From Verrucomicrobiota bacterium (GTDB taxonomy: Bacteria > Verrucomicrobiota > Verrucomicrobiia > Verrucomicrobiales > Verrucomicrobiaceae), in the NCBI GenBank assembly GCA_021413535.1, contig JAIOQF010000052.1:1-10235 (forward strand): 10,235 nt of DNA. Direction: 5' to 3'. Within the stretch, counting starts at the first letter, position 1. Each line of letters opens with the position of its first letter. Under the pieces are notes generated by a model, which was given only the letters and a program-made list of their open reading frames with translations, was not told where the DNA came from and did not search any database. Positions 1 through 7,234 of the stretch are shown piece after piece. The position numbers were made by a program, and so were the translations under genes.

Positions 1-477
1 GGTAGTTTCGTTGCGCACCAGTATTCCCACGCTGAATGCGCGTTGGAAAAGTTTGTTGAGATCGCGTCCGGTGGCTCCCGCTTTGAGCGCGGCATCGTAG
101 GCGGCCTTGACTTGGCCGAAGATTTCTGTCTCGCCCAGCACCATCGAATCGATGCCGCTGACTACGCGAAACAAATGACGCGCAGCGTCGGTCTCGCTAA
201 GGTGATAGCTGGTCAGAGCGCTACTTTGTTCCGGTGTGAGTGCGAAGTGTTCGGCGAGGTAGCCGCTCAGCGAGGAAAAACCCGCCGCATGGTCTGCCGT
301 ATCGCGTGCGGTGTAGATCTCCACGCGGTTGCAGGTTGAGAGCACGACGCTTTCTCCGAAGCCGGGCAGCGATTTGATGGCGCGGGCTGCATCTGGAATC
401 TTGCTCTCGGCAAAGGCCACGCGCTCGCGCAACTCGATGGGAGTTGTGCGATGATTGACGCCGAGGCAGAGCAGCAT
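1..477 (-). CDS. hemA: Glutamyl-tRNA reductase, N-terminal 159 residues (partial)
   Basis: HemA reduces the glutamate on glutamyl-tRNA(Glu) to glutamate-1-semialdehyde with NADPH, the first committed step of C5 tetrapyrrole (heme) synthesis in the cytoplasm. Reading the minus strand from the ATG at 477-475 gives the classic start MLLCLGVNHRTTPIELRERV. It continues with the catalytic-cysteine motif STCNRVEIY (Cys49, the thioester nucleophile) and then SGIDSMVLGETEIFGQVK at about residues 107-124, the conserved stretch of the substrate-binding domain. The frame is open to base 1, so the NADPH-binding and dimerisation domains lie outside the window. The start is fixed by family homology; no Shine-Dalgarno sequence is visible upstream. 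The gene begins 21 bp after the stop of the HemX-like gene on the same strand, so the two probably form one transcript. In Bacillus hemX also adjoins hemA. Identification is secure. Confidence 0.96.
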   Translation of the reverse strand, partial: MLLCLGVNHRTTPIELRERVAFAESKIPDAARAIKSLPGFGESVVLSTCNRVEIYTARDTADHAAGFSSLSGYLAEHFALTPEQSSALTSYHLSETDAARHLFRVVSGIDSMVLGETEIFGQVKAAYDAALKAGATGRDLNKLFQRAFSVGILVRNETT

Positions 478-498
478 GAGGCAGGCGGGCGCGGTGGA

Positions 499-1278
499 TT
501 ATTTGGCGATCATCCAGATGGAAACGAACACCACGGCGAAGCTGCCGATGGCGAGCCAGGCGGTCTGCCGGGCGCTGATCTGGCGGCGCCACATCAGAAG
601 CAGATTGATTATGTAAAGTGCCCAGACACCCCAGGCGAAAAGCATCTTGATGTTGGTGATGGGGATCTTGATTTGGAAAGATGCCGCGAGCGCGATGCTC
701 AGAAGCACGACCCCGAGCAGCATCATGCGGGTAATGGCTTTCGCGAGATCATGGATGGGCGGAAGTTGATGGAAGAGGGCGTTGATGCGATGGCGTTTGA
801 GCAGGCGATCCTGGAGGAGAAACATCACGCCGGTGATGCAGGCGAGAGCAAAGGCGGCATAGCCGATCAGCGCGACTGATGCGTGCAATTCCTTCCAGGC
901 GTTGACCGCGCCCCGCGCAGGCGCTGTCGTCTGATCCAGCGGCGAGAGCAGGGCCAGCGTTTGAAGAATGGCCAGCAGCGGCGCAGTGAAAACCCCCAGC
1001 AACGAGAGGCGATAGGCCGCGCCCACCAGAAAATAAAGCAACATGATGCTCCAGCCGATGAAGATAAAAATTTCAAATTGGTTTGTCAGCGGGCAGCGAC
1101 CGTGTTCCTGTCCCCGGAGGTAGAGAAAGGCGCACTGAAAAATAAAGCCGAGCGCCATCGGTGCCAGGTGCCAGTTGCTCTCTCGCCACTGGCCCGCGCG
1201 CAGGGCCAGCACCGCTTGCACGACGGCGCCGATGAAGGCGGCGGTCGAGAGAGTTAGCAGCAGTCGGGTAGTTTCCAT
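499..1278 (-). CDS. HemX/CcsA-type cytochrome c assembly membrane protein
   Basis: This 259-residue protein is very hydrophobic, with about eight predicted membrane spans (roughly residues 4-26, 39-55, 68-88, 92-112, 131-155, 183-200, 211-230 and 237-257). The sequence PLTNQFEIFIFIGW near residue 63 and LHASVALIGYAAF near 131 are typical of the CcsA/CcmC/HemX superfamily, whose members handle heme at the inner membrane. The tryptophan-rich WWD heme-binding loop of true CcsA or CcmF is missing: the equivalent region (about 202-221) reads through the membrane without W-x-W-D. That fits the HemX/YpjD subgroup, whose exact role is less clear but which is linked to HemA level and cytochrome biogenesis. 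His37 and His132 are candidate heme-facing residues (inference). It lies just upstream of hemA on the same strand and is divergent from apt across a 90-bp gap. The ATG at 1278 directly precedes the first span. Confidence 0.88.
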   Translation of the reverse strand: METTRLLLTLSTAAFIGAVVQAVLALRAGQWRESNWHLAPMALGFIFQCAFLYLRGQEHGRCPLTNQFEIFIFIGWSIMLLYFLVGAAYRLSLLGVFTAPLLAILQTLALLSPLDQTTAPARGAVNAWKELHASVALIGYAAFALACITGVMFLLQDRLLKRHRINALFHQLPPIHDLAKAITRMMLLGVVLLSIALAASFQIKIPITNIKMLFAWGVWALYIINLLLMWRRQISARQTAWLAIGSFAVVFVSIWMIAK

Positions 1279-1368
1279 GAGCCGACAACTTGGCGCAAAC
1301 CCTCATGAATGTCGAATGGCGAACCACTCGCACTTGCGGCGGGCCGCAGCCCCGTGCACGGTTGCCCG

Positions 1369-1902
1369 ATGGATTCCAAGACCCAAGCCCGCCTCCGCGC
1401 CGCGATTCGCGACGTGCCCGATTTTCCCCAGCCCGGGGTGATGTTCAAGGACATCACGCCAGTGCTGGCGGATCCCGCCTTAATGCATGACGCCATCGAA
1501 GCCATGGCCGATCTCGCCGGCTCGCAGCAGGTGGATAAAGTGGTGGGCATTGATGCCCGCGGTTTTATCTTCTGAGCGCTGCTGGCCGCGCGGCTTCGTT
1601 GCGGCTTTATTCCGGCGCGGAAAAAGGGCAAGCTTCCGTGGCGCACTCACACAGTTGATTACTCGCTGGAATACGGCACCGCTTCGCTGGAGATCCACAT
1701 GGATGCCATCGCGCCGGGGGAGAAAGTTCTGCTGGCGGATGACTTGCTCGCCACTGGCGGGACTGCCGGTGCGGCGCTGAAGCTGATGCAGGAATTAAAA
1801 GCGGAAGTGCTGGGCTCCGTATTTTTTATCGAGCTGGGTTTCCTTCATGGACGCGAACGTGTGGAGCCGTTCGGCCCGGTGCGCTCCGTCGTGACCTACT
1901 AA
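1369..1902 (+). pseudogene. apt: Adenine phosphoribosyltransferase interrupted by an in-frame TGA
   Basis: Apt makes AMP from adenine and PRPP (purine salvage, cytoplasm). Taken as one frame, this stretch encodes 177 codon positions, close to the usual 170-185 residues. The N-terminal half has VPDFPQPGVMFKDITPVLAD and VVGIDARGFIF. The C-terminal half has RKKGKLPW, LEYGTASLEIHMDAI and the PRPP-binding loop VLLADDLLATGGT (about residues 120-132). The two halves are in the same frame and separated only by a TGA at 1573-1575 (codon 69), where the family normally reads GFIF-Gly-A. One G-to-T change of a GGA codon explains it; no indel is needed. As written, translation gives 68 residues without the PRPP loop. 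A restart at the ATG at 1699 would not restore function. An in-frame ATG at 1309 would add 20 residues unlike the family, so 1369 is preferred. glnD follows 6 bp later. It may be a real lesion or a sequencing error. Confidence 0.9.
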
Positions 1903-1908
1903 AGTTTC

Positions 1909-4662
1909 ATGGCTTCGTCCCGCGTCTCCTCGATTCCCGCGCGAGCGCGGGCGATGCTCTCGCCGCCGGCTGGAAAAAACTGGTCGGCGCTGGACGTGCA
2001 ACGCGCACTGAAGCGCTTTCGGAAAATTGAAGAGGCGCGCTTGCGCATGTTGCATCGAGCGGGCGGTGGTGGTGTTGAAGTGTGCGAGATGCGCGCTGCG
2101 CTGGTGGATGCGGCGCTGATCTGCCTGTGGGATCACATTGCCAGCGAGCATAAAGACACGGGTCCGGTCAGCCTCGTCGCCACCGGCGGCTATGGTCGCG
2201 AGCAGATGAATCCAAGCAGTGATGTGGATATTTTGCTGCTGCTGCCCGGCAACAGCGCACAAGTGCCGGTCGCTGTTGCAGCGATGGTATCGCAGTTTCT
2301 CACGGCGATGTGGGACAGCGGGTTCAAGGTCGGCGATTCCGCCACGCGTTCTGTCGGTGAGACACTGAAGCGGGCCAATGAAGACAATCAGGTGAAGACT
2401 GCGCTGATTGAGGCGCGGCTGGTCGCCGGTAATTCGTCAGCGTTCGAAGATTTGCGGAAGCGCTTTGATCGCGAGTGCATGATGGGGAAGGAAACAGCGT
2501 TCCTGAAACTGCGACAGCAGGATCTCATCGAGCGCCACCATAAGCAGGGCGTGACTCCGTTCGTTCAGGAGCCGAATGTGAAAACGGGATGCGGCGGACT
2601 GCGCGACTATCATAATCTGCTCTGGACGGCTTACGCAAAATTGCGCGCGACGAATCTGCGTGACCTCGTCAAAGCCGGGATGCTCACCCCGACTTCACAG
2701 CGGGAACTCTCACAGGCGTATGACTTCCTCCTGCGGGTGCGCACTGAGTTGCATTACATCGAGAAGCGCGAGCAGGACGTGCTCACCCTGCGGCTTCAGG
2801 GTGTGGTGGCCACCAACCTTGGCTACCGACACAAGACCATGCTCGGGCGCATCGAAGCGTTCATGCGGGAATACTACACGCATACACGCAACATCCTGCA
2901 GCGTTCCAATGAATTGATGGACCGGTTCCATCTGGAAACTGTCGAGCAAGAGCAACGCGGCATGGTGCTGGGATTTCTTGCGCGTCGGCGTGCAGGGCGG
3001 CCCGAGAAATTTGATGGTTTCATCAGCAAGAACAACCGCCTTTATCCAGAGCACGACCGGATTTTCAAAGATGATCCGCCTCGTCTCATGCGCCTGTTTG
3101 TTCACACGCAGCAGCGACAACTGCGCCTGAGCCCGGAGTTGTTCCAGCTCGTGCAGAAAAGTTTTCCCCTGGTTGATCAAACCTTCCGCTACAGCAAGGC
3201 GGCACGGGAAAGCTTCAACGCCATTCTTTCCCGCAAAGGTGAAGTATCCCGCGTCCTGCGCCAGATGCATCGCGTGGGATTTCTCGGACGCTGGATGCCG
3301 GAGTTCGGCGCGCTCGACTGTCTGGTCCAGCATGAGTTTTTTCACCGTTACACGGCGGACGAACATACGTTGCGCACCATCGACAAGCTGGATGAACTGG
3401 CGGGCGAACCGCATGAGAGCCTCGGCTTCTTCCAGAAGCTTTTTCATGAACTGCAGGAGCCGGGCATTCTTTATCTGGCGCTCTTGCTGCACGATACGGG
3501 ACGCGCTGCGAACTCGCGCAATCACTCCGACGCCAGCGCCGATCTGGCCAGCCGCGTCTGTCGCCGTTTTCAGATCAAGGGGGAACGCCGCCGTCTGATC
3601 ATGTTCCTCGTGGATCATCATCTGACGCTTTATCAGACGGCAACCTCGAAGAATCTGGATGATCCCCAGGTCATTGAGGAATTCGCGAAGATCGCGCGCG
3701 ACCGCTCGTTTCTGGATGCGCTGATGGTAATGAGCTGTGCCGACAGCCGCGGCACCAGCGAGGGTAGCTGGACATCCTGGAAGGAAAGCCTCCTGCGCCA
3801 GCTCTACAACAACGCGGCGCGTTATCTGGATGATCCTTCTGACTATACCCGCCGGGTCACGGCACCGCTGCTCGCACTTCAGGCCGAGGTGATGGGAAAT
3901 CTGGACGAAAGTTATGGAGAGGAAACAGCCGCACATTTCACCTGCATGCCGCGCAGCTATTTCAATTTCCGGGAGGCGGCCGTCATCGCGCAGCATCTCC
4001 GGGTGTTTCGCGAATTTTTTCAGAAGCTGGCGGAAGGGAAGGCTGGCGCCGGACTCCTGCCCACGCTGGAATGGATCGAGCATCCCGAGCAGGGTTCCAG
4101 TGAGCTAGTGGTAGTCAGTTGGGACCGGCATCTGCTCCTCGCCCGCATCGCCGGGGCGCTGGCCGCCAACAACATCAACATTCTCGGCGCCGATCTCTTT
4201 CAGCGTTCTGATGATGTCGTGCTCGACATCTTTCGCGTCTGCACCGCGAATCTCACGCCCGTTTCCAATGATCGCACCAAGGCCCGGGTGCGCACACTCA
4301 TTGAAGAGGCATTTAAGAATACGAACTTTGATTTCAGCGAGGCCATCAAAGTCAACCGCGCGCCGCTCAAAGAATTTGAAAGCGTTGCCGGCGAAGTTCC
4401 CCAGCGCGTTCAGCTTAACACCGAGATCAGCGCTGAATATACGGTCCTTGAACTGCAGGTGCTCGACCGCATCGGCCTGCTCTATGATGTGTTCATGGCC
4501 ATCGGCCAGCATGGCCTCAGCGTCTGTCATGCGCGCATCAACACGGAAAAGGGTGTCGCCATAGATGCCATCTATCTCCAGGATTCTGTTGGCAAAAAAA
4601 TCACCGACCGCAAAACGCTGCTGGCGCTGCGGGAAACCGTGGAGCGCGCAGTATTCGTATGA
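1909..4662 (+). CDS. glnD: Bifunctional [protein-PII] uridylyltransferase / uridylyl-removing enzyme
   Basis: GlnD is the cytoplasmic glutamine sensor of nitrogen control. It attaches UMP to PII (GlnB/GlnK) when glutamine is low and removes it when glutamine is high. All family domains are present in 917 residues (E. coli about 890). The nucleotidyltransferase motif GGYGREQMNPSSDVDILLL has Gly93-Gly94 and the metal-binding Asp105 and Asp107. The family motif PNVKTGCGGLRDYHNLLW is at about 222-239. The HD domain shows His486, His528-Asp529, His539 and His570/His571. The segment CADSRGTSEGSWTSWKESLL is near 610. Two C-terminal ACT domains (about 732-800 and 843-917) should bind glutamine. The HD loop reads HDTGRAANSRNHS instead of the enterobacterial HDIAKGRGGDHS, but the metal-ligand positions are kept. 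The ATG lies 6 bp after the apt stop without a Shine-Dalgarno sequence, suggesting cotranscription. The stop is TGA. No glnB or glnA lies in the window. Confidence 0.97.
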   Translation: MASSRVSSIPARARAMLSPPAGKNWSALDVQRALKRFRKIEEARLRMLHRAGGGGVEVCEMRAALVDAALICLWDHIASEHKDTGPVSLVATGGYGREQMNPSSDVDILLLLPGNSAQVPVAVAAMVSQFLTAMWDSGFKVGDSATRSVGETLKRANEDNQVKTALIEARLVAGNSSAFEDLRKRFDRECMMGKETAFLKLRQQDLIERHHKQGVTPFVQEPNVKTGCGGLRDYHNLLWTAYAKLRATNLRDLVKAGMLTPTSQRELSQAYDFLLRVRTELHYIEKREQDVLTLRLQGVVATNLGYRHKTMLGRIEAFMREYYTHTRNILQRSNELMDRFHLETVEQEQRGMVLGFLARRRAGRPEKFDGFISKNNRLYPEHDRIFKDDPPRLMRLFVHTQQRQLRLSPELFQLVQKSFPLVDQTFRYSKAARESFNAILSRKGEVSRVLRQMHRVGFLGRWMPEFGALDCLVQHEFFHRYTADEHTLRTIDKLDELAGEPHESLGFFQKLFHELQEPGILYLALLLHDTGRAANSRNHSDASADLASRVCRRFQIKGERRRLIMFLVDHHLTLYQTATSKNLDDPQVIEEFAKIARDRSFLDALMVMSCADSRGTSEGSWTSWKESLLRQLYNNAARYLDDPSDYTRRVTAPLLALQAEVMGNLDESYGEETAAHFTCMPRSYFNFREAAVIAQHLRVFREFFQKLAEGKAGAGLLPTLEWIEHPEQGSSELVVVSWDRHLLLARIAGALAANNINILGADLFQRSDDVVLDIFRVCTANLTPVSNDRTKARVRTLIEEAFKNTNFDFSEAIKVNRAPLKEFESVAGEVPQRVQLNTEISAEYTVLELQVLDRIGLLYDVFMAIGQHGLSVCHARINTEKGVAIDAIYLQDSVGKKITDRKTLLALRETVERAVFV

Positions 4663-4680
4663 TTTTTCATTAATGTGGTT

Positions 4681-5091
4681 ATGAAAATGCAAAACGATGG
4701 TCCGGTTATCCTCTTTGATGGAGTCTGCAACTTTTGCGCCTGGAGCGTCCGTTTTGTCATCGAGCGCGATCCGCGCGGCGTGTGCCGTTTTGCTTCGCTG
4801 CAATCCGAAGCGGGCCGGAAACTTCTGCGCGAGCACGGTCTTAATGAAGAAGCGATGGACAGTTTTGTCCTGGTCGAAGGTCCGAAAGCCTGGCGCGAGA
4901 GCAGCGCTGCACTGCGTGTCTGCTATTATCTACGTGCCCCCTGGCGCTGGCTTGAGGTGTTCTTGATGGTCCCATCGTTTCTACGCGATCCAGTTTATCG
5001 ATTCATCGCTCGGAACCGCTACCGCTGGTTTGGCAAGTCAGACACCTGCCTGTTGCCATCGCCGGAAGTGCGGGCACGTTTTTTGGATTAA
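4681..5091 (+). CDS. DCC-family (DUF393) thiol-disulfide oxidoreductase
   Basis: This 136-residue protein belongs to the DCC1-like thiol-disulfide oxidoreductase family, named for its conserved D-x-x-C-x-x-C start. Here that is VILFDGVCNFCAWSVRFVI with Asp13, Cys16 and Cys19, forming a thioredoxin-like CxxC redox pair. Other family marks follow: RFASLQSEAGRKLL near residue 39, the W-R-E-S-S-A-A-L segment near 74, a hydrophobic stretch, DPVYRFIARNRYRWFG near 102-117, and one more cysteine in SDTCLLP. The physiological substrate of the family is not known. The ATG at 4681 is chosen; a GTG at 4675 would add two residues and an ATG at 4687 would remove two, and none has a clear Shine-Dalgarno sequence. 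It begins 18 bp after glnD, so it may share the transcript, and it ends 28 bp from the convergent malQ stop, with no obvious terminator hairpin between them. Confidence 0.88.
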   Translation: MKMQNDGPVILFDGVCNFCAWSVRFVIERDPRGVCRFASLQSEAGRKLLREHGLNEEAMDSFVLVEGPKAWRESSAALRVCYYLRAPWRWLEVFLMVPSFLRDPVYRFIARNRYRWFGKSDTCLLPSPEVRARFLD

Positions 5092-5119
5092 GCGACGCGG
5101 GGAAAAGTAGGAGAACGAT

Positions 5120-6655
5120 TCAGCGCTTTGCAGCCTGCGTCACCTGCTTCATCCGCTCCTCGATCTGCGGCGTGAGCTGATCCCAGCGAAAGCGCCAGTT
5201 CCAGAACTCGCCGCTTTTGCCGGGAATGTTCATGCGGGATTCACTGCCTAATCCAAGCGCATCCTGGAGCGGGCACAGCACCAGTCTGGACTGGCTCTGC
5301 CAGACACGACTGATGTAATCCCAGTTCAGTTCACTGCCGTCGGTCTTGGTGTAATTCAAGATGGTGCGTCGCTCCGCCTGAACCATCTCGGGCGTGCGCG
5401 TGGTGTGCTCGTCAGCTTCACTGCGGAAGAGACCGAGCACGGTGTCATTGTCGTGGGTGCCGGTGTAGGCGACGCTGTTTTCTGGATAGTTTTCTGGAAT
5501 GTATTCTTCCGCGAGTGTGTCGGCACCGAAGGCGAATTGCATGACTTTCATGCCGGGAAATTGATGCTTGTCGCGCAGGGCGACGACATCCGGCGTGATG
5601 ATGCCGAGGTCTTCAGCGATGATGGGCAAGTTAGCGCCGAGTTCTTCCTTGAGTGCTTCAAAGAGGGCGTCGCCGGGTGCATCAACCCATTGGCCCTTGA
5701 CGGCGGTGGCTTCACTACCGGGAATCTCCCAATAAGCCGCGAAGCCGCGGAAGTGGTCGATACGCACCACATCCACCAAGGAGAGCGTCTGACGCAAGCG
5801 GGCTTTCCACCACGCAAAATTAGTCTGCTGGTGCTTCTCCCAGTCATACAAGGGATTGCCCCAGCGCTGGCCAGTGGCGCTGAAATAATCTGGCGGCACG
5901 CCCGCAACCACAGTGGGCTCGCCATTCTCATCGAGATGAAAGAGTTCGCGGTTGGCCCACACATCGGCGCTGTCGTGTGCGGCGAAGATCGGGATGTCGC
6001 CGATGATACTGATGCCCATTTCTTTGGCCCGCAGCCGGATTTTTGTCCACTGGCGGTGAAAGAGAAACTGGAGGGCCTTGGCCTCTTCGATCTCGGTGAC
6101 GAGTGCGGACATCACCTCCGCCATGGCGACTTCTTCGCGCAAGGCCACATCGCGCGGCCATTGCGTCCAAGGCTTGGAACCGTTCGCGTCCTTGAGCACG
6201 GTGAACATCGCCCAGTCGTCCAGCCAGGATTGTTCGCGTTCGCAGAAAGCCTCGAACGCACGATGCAGCAGCGGGCTGGCATCGCACTGAGTGGTGAAAC
6301 GTCGTGCGGCGAGTTTAAGAAAGGCGGTGCGCACTTCAATCACGGGACCGAAGGCCACATAATCATCGGGAAACTCGGGCAGCAGCGCGATGTCATCCGG
6401 AGTGAACAAGCCATCGCGCACCAGGGCGTCGAAGCTGATGAGCAGCGGATTGCCCGCGAAGCTGGTGAGGGATTGATAGGGCGAATTCCCGTAGCCGGTG
6501 GGGCCGAGCGGCAGAATTTGCCAGAGTTTCTGACCCATGCGATGCAGTGACTCCAGCCACAGTTCCGCTCCGGGCCCGAGTTCACCGATGCCGAAGCGGC
6601 CCGGCAGGGATGTGGGGTGGAGCAATATACCTGAGCAGCGGGGAAGGTGAGGCAT
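5120..6655 (-). CDS. malQ: 4-alpha-glucanotransferase (amylomaltase)
   Basis: MalQ (glycoside hydrolase family 77) transfers alpha-1,4-glucan segments between maltodextrins and glucose in the cytoplasm, serving maltose and glycogen metabolism. The 511-residue product matches the usual single-domain, Thermus-type length. It starts RCSGILLHPTSLPGRFGIGE, followed by LPLGPTGYGNSPYQSLTSFA at 49-67. GDIPIFAAHDSADVW at 219-233 and AGVPPDYFSATGQRWGNPLY at 251-270 are family signatures. The catalytic residues appear in order: nucleophile Asp300 in VVRIDHFRGF, acid/base Glu348 in IIAEDLG, and Asp402 in TGTHDNDT. All are intact, so activity is expected. The ATG at 6655 is supported by the family N-terminus; no strong Shine-Dalgarno sequence precedes it. 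It stands alone on the minus strand, divergent from the metal-binding protein gene at 6823, and no other glycogen or maltose gene is in the window. Confidence 0.97.
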   Translation of the reverse strand: MPHLPRCSGILLHPTSLPGRFGIGELGPGAELWLESLHRMGQKLWQILPLGPTGYGNSPYQSLTSFAGNPLLISFDALVRDGLFTPDDIALLPEFPDDYVAFGPVIEVRTAFLKLAARRFTTQCDASPLLHRAFEAFCEREQSWLDDWAMFTVLKDANGSKPWTQWPRDVALREEVAMAEVMSALVTEIEEAKALQFLFHRQWTKIRLRAKEMGISIIGDIPIFAAHDSADVWANRELFHLDENGEPTVVAGVPPDYFSATGQRWGNPLYDWEKHQQTNFAWWKARLRQTLSLVDVVRIDHFRGFAAYWEIPGSEATAVKGQWVDAPGDALFEALKEELGANLPIIAEDLGIITPDVVALRDKHQFPGMKVMQFAFGADTLAEEYIPENYPENSVAYTGTHDNDTVLGLFRSEADEHTTRTPEMVQAERRTILNYTKTDGSELNWDYISRVWQSQSRLVLCPLQDALGLGSESRMNIPGKSGEFWNWRFRWDQLTPQIEERMKQVTQAAKR

Positions 6656-6798
6656 CAGCGATGCTTGGCGCAGGTGTCGTGCCGATGCAAACGAACAACG
6701 CTCCCCGAGTGTGATCGTTACAAATAAGAATTCTTGAGGGGTAGGAGCGCCGGCGGGGTTTCACGGTATGAAGCCAACGAATACATCGCGCTTCATTC

Positions 6799-6820
6799 AA
6801 AAAACAAAAAAACAAAAAAA
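6799..6820 (+). promoter_or_regulatory. A-rich translation leader in the malQ / metal-protein intergenic region
   Basis: Just before the ATG at 6823 are runs of 6, 7 and 7 adenines separated by single cytosines, an 8-base period. No Shine-Dalgarno sequence is present, so this unstructured A-rich leader is the likely ribosome-loading site (inference; A-rich leaders replace SD sequences in several non-proteobacterial phyla). The rest of the 167-bp gap (6656-6822) must hold the promoters of both divergent genes. I see a short palindrome AAGAATTCTT at 6726-6735 but no convincing -35/-10 pair. Confidence 0.45.
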
Positions 6821-6822
6821 CT

Positions 6823-7158
6823 ATGAAAACGAAACTGCTCACCATCCTCGCTGCTACAACCGGTCTCGTAATCGCTGGGTTCGCCCTCAGTTCCCAGGCA
6901 GGTCCCAGCGAAAGCATTGTGCAGGCTAGGGACGCTGGCTCCAAGGTCACCGCTCCGGTCTCGTGTCACGCCACTGCGAAAGCGGAGGCTGATCACTGCA
7001 CCGCAGGAGCCAACACCTGCGATCATGCTGCGAAAAGTGGTTTGTCTGGCGAATCCCACGCCAAGACGTGCTGCGCTCACGGCGATACGGCTCCTGCCGC
7101 CATGAACTGCCCGATGCACGCCAAGATGAAAGGTTGCAGCATGGGCGGAAGCCACTAA
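6823..7158 (+). CDS. Small exported Cys/His/Met-rich protein, putative metal-binding
   Basis: The 111-residue product starts with a clear signal peptide: a charged MKTK, a hydrophobic core and a likely cleavage after SSQA (residue 26). The mature part of about 85 residues holds seven cysteines (48, 59, 66, 83, 84, 96, 105), seven histidines (49, 58, 68, 79, 86, 99, 111) and methionines near the C-terminus. They come in clusters such as SCH, HC, CDH, CCAHG, CPMH and GCSMGGSH. That density of soft ligands suggests binding of copper, zinc, nickel or a similar ion in the periplasm (inference); disulfide-linked packing is the alternative. I recognise no named family. It lies directly upstream of an anti-sigma / sensor / ECF sigma trio and is probably its target or partner. 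An A-rich leader precedes the ATG, and a strong hairpin separates it from the next gene. Confidence 0.8.
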   Translation: MKTKLLTILAATTGLVIAGFALSSQAGPSESIVQARDAGSKVTAPVSCHATAKAEADHCTAGANTCDHAAKSGLSGESHAKTCCAHGDTAPAAMNCPMHAKMKGCSMGGSH

Positions 7159-7186
7159 ATAAACGGATTGTGGTTTATCACCCATT

Positions 7187-7213
7187 GCCGCCCGCCTTGC
7201 TCGGGCGGGCGGC
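7187..7213 (+). repeat. Perfect 10-bp GC hairpin between cistrons
   Basis: The arms GCCGCCCGCC (7187-7196) and GGCGGGCGGC (7204-7213) pair perfectly around a 7-base loop, and T7186-A7214 adds another pair. It lies 28 bp after the stop of the Cys/His-rich gene and ends 21 bp before the anti-sigma start. No T tract follows on either strand, so it is not a classical intrinsic terminator. It could be a partial attenuator, an mRNA 3'-end stabiliser or a copy of a dispersed palindromic repeat. Confidence 0.7.
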
Positions 7214-7234
7214 AGCCAACCTGAGGACATCAAT

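Noticed and set aside
1573..1575. The apt TGA as selenocysteine or as a reassigned glycine codon
   Set aside because: The position is a plain glycine in the family, no convincing SECIS-type hairpin follows (only the short palindrome GCCGCGCGGC), and TGA serves as a normal stop in glnD, malQ, the sigma gene and the monooxygenase.
3525..3528. GlnD HD loop HDTGRAANSRNHS as a loss of uridylyl-removing activity
   Set aside because: The His and Asp metal-ligand positions (His486, His528, Asp529, His539, His570/571) are kept and only loop residues differ, so lineage variation is the simpler reading.
2710..4083. Long open frame of 457 codons on the minus strand inside glnD
   Set aside because: It is antisense to a gene with clear domains throughout; the translation has no recognisable motif and is typical of GC-rich shadow frames.
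5092..5119. Terminator between the convergent DCC and malQ genes
   Set aside because: The 28-bp gap shows no stem of useful length and no T tract.
5405..6550. Long open frame of 381 codons on the plus strand inside malQ
   Set aside because: It lies opposite the malQ coding frame with all catalytic motifs; its His/Gly/Glu-rich translation resembles no protein family.
6656..6798. Promoters for malQ and the Cys/His-rich gene
   Set aside because: TTGAGG at 6734-6739 has no fitting -10 at normal spacing, and the AGCCAAC repeat at 6772 and 7214 lies at different distances from the two starts, so no promoter can be called.
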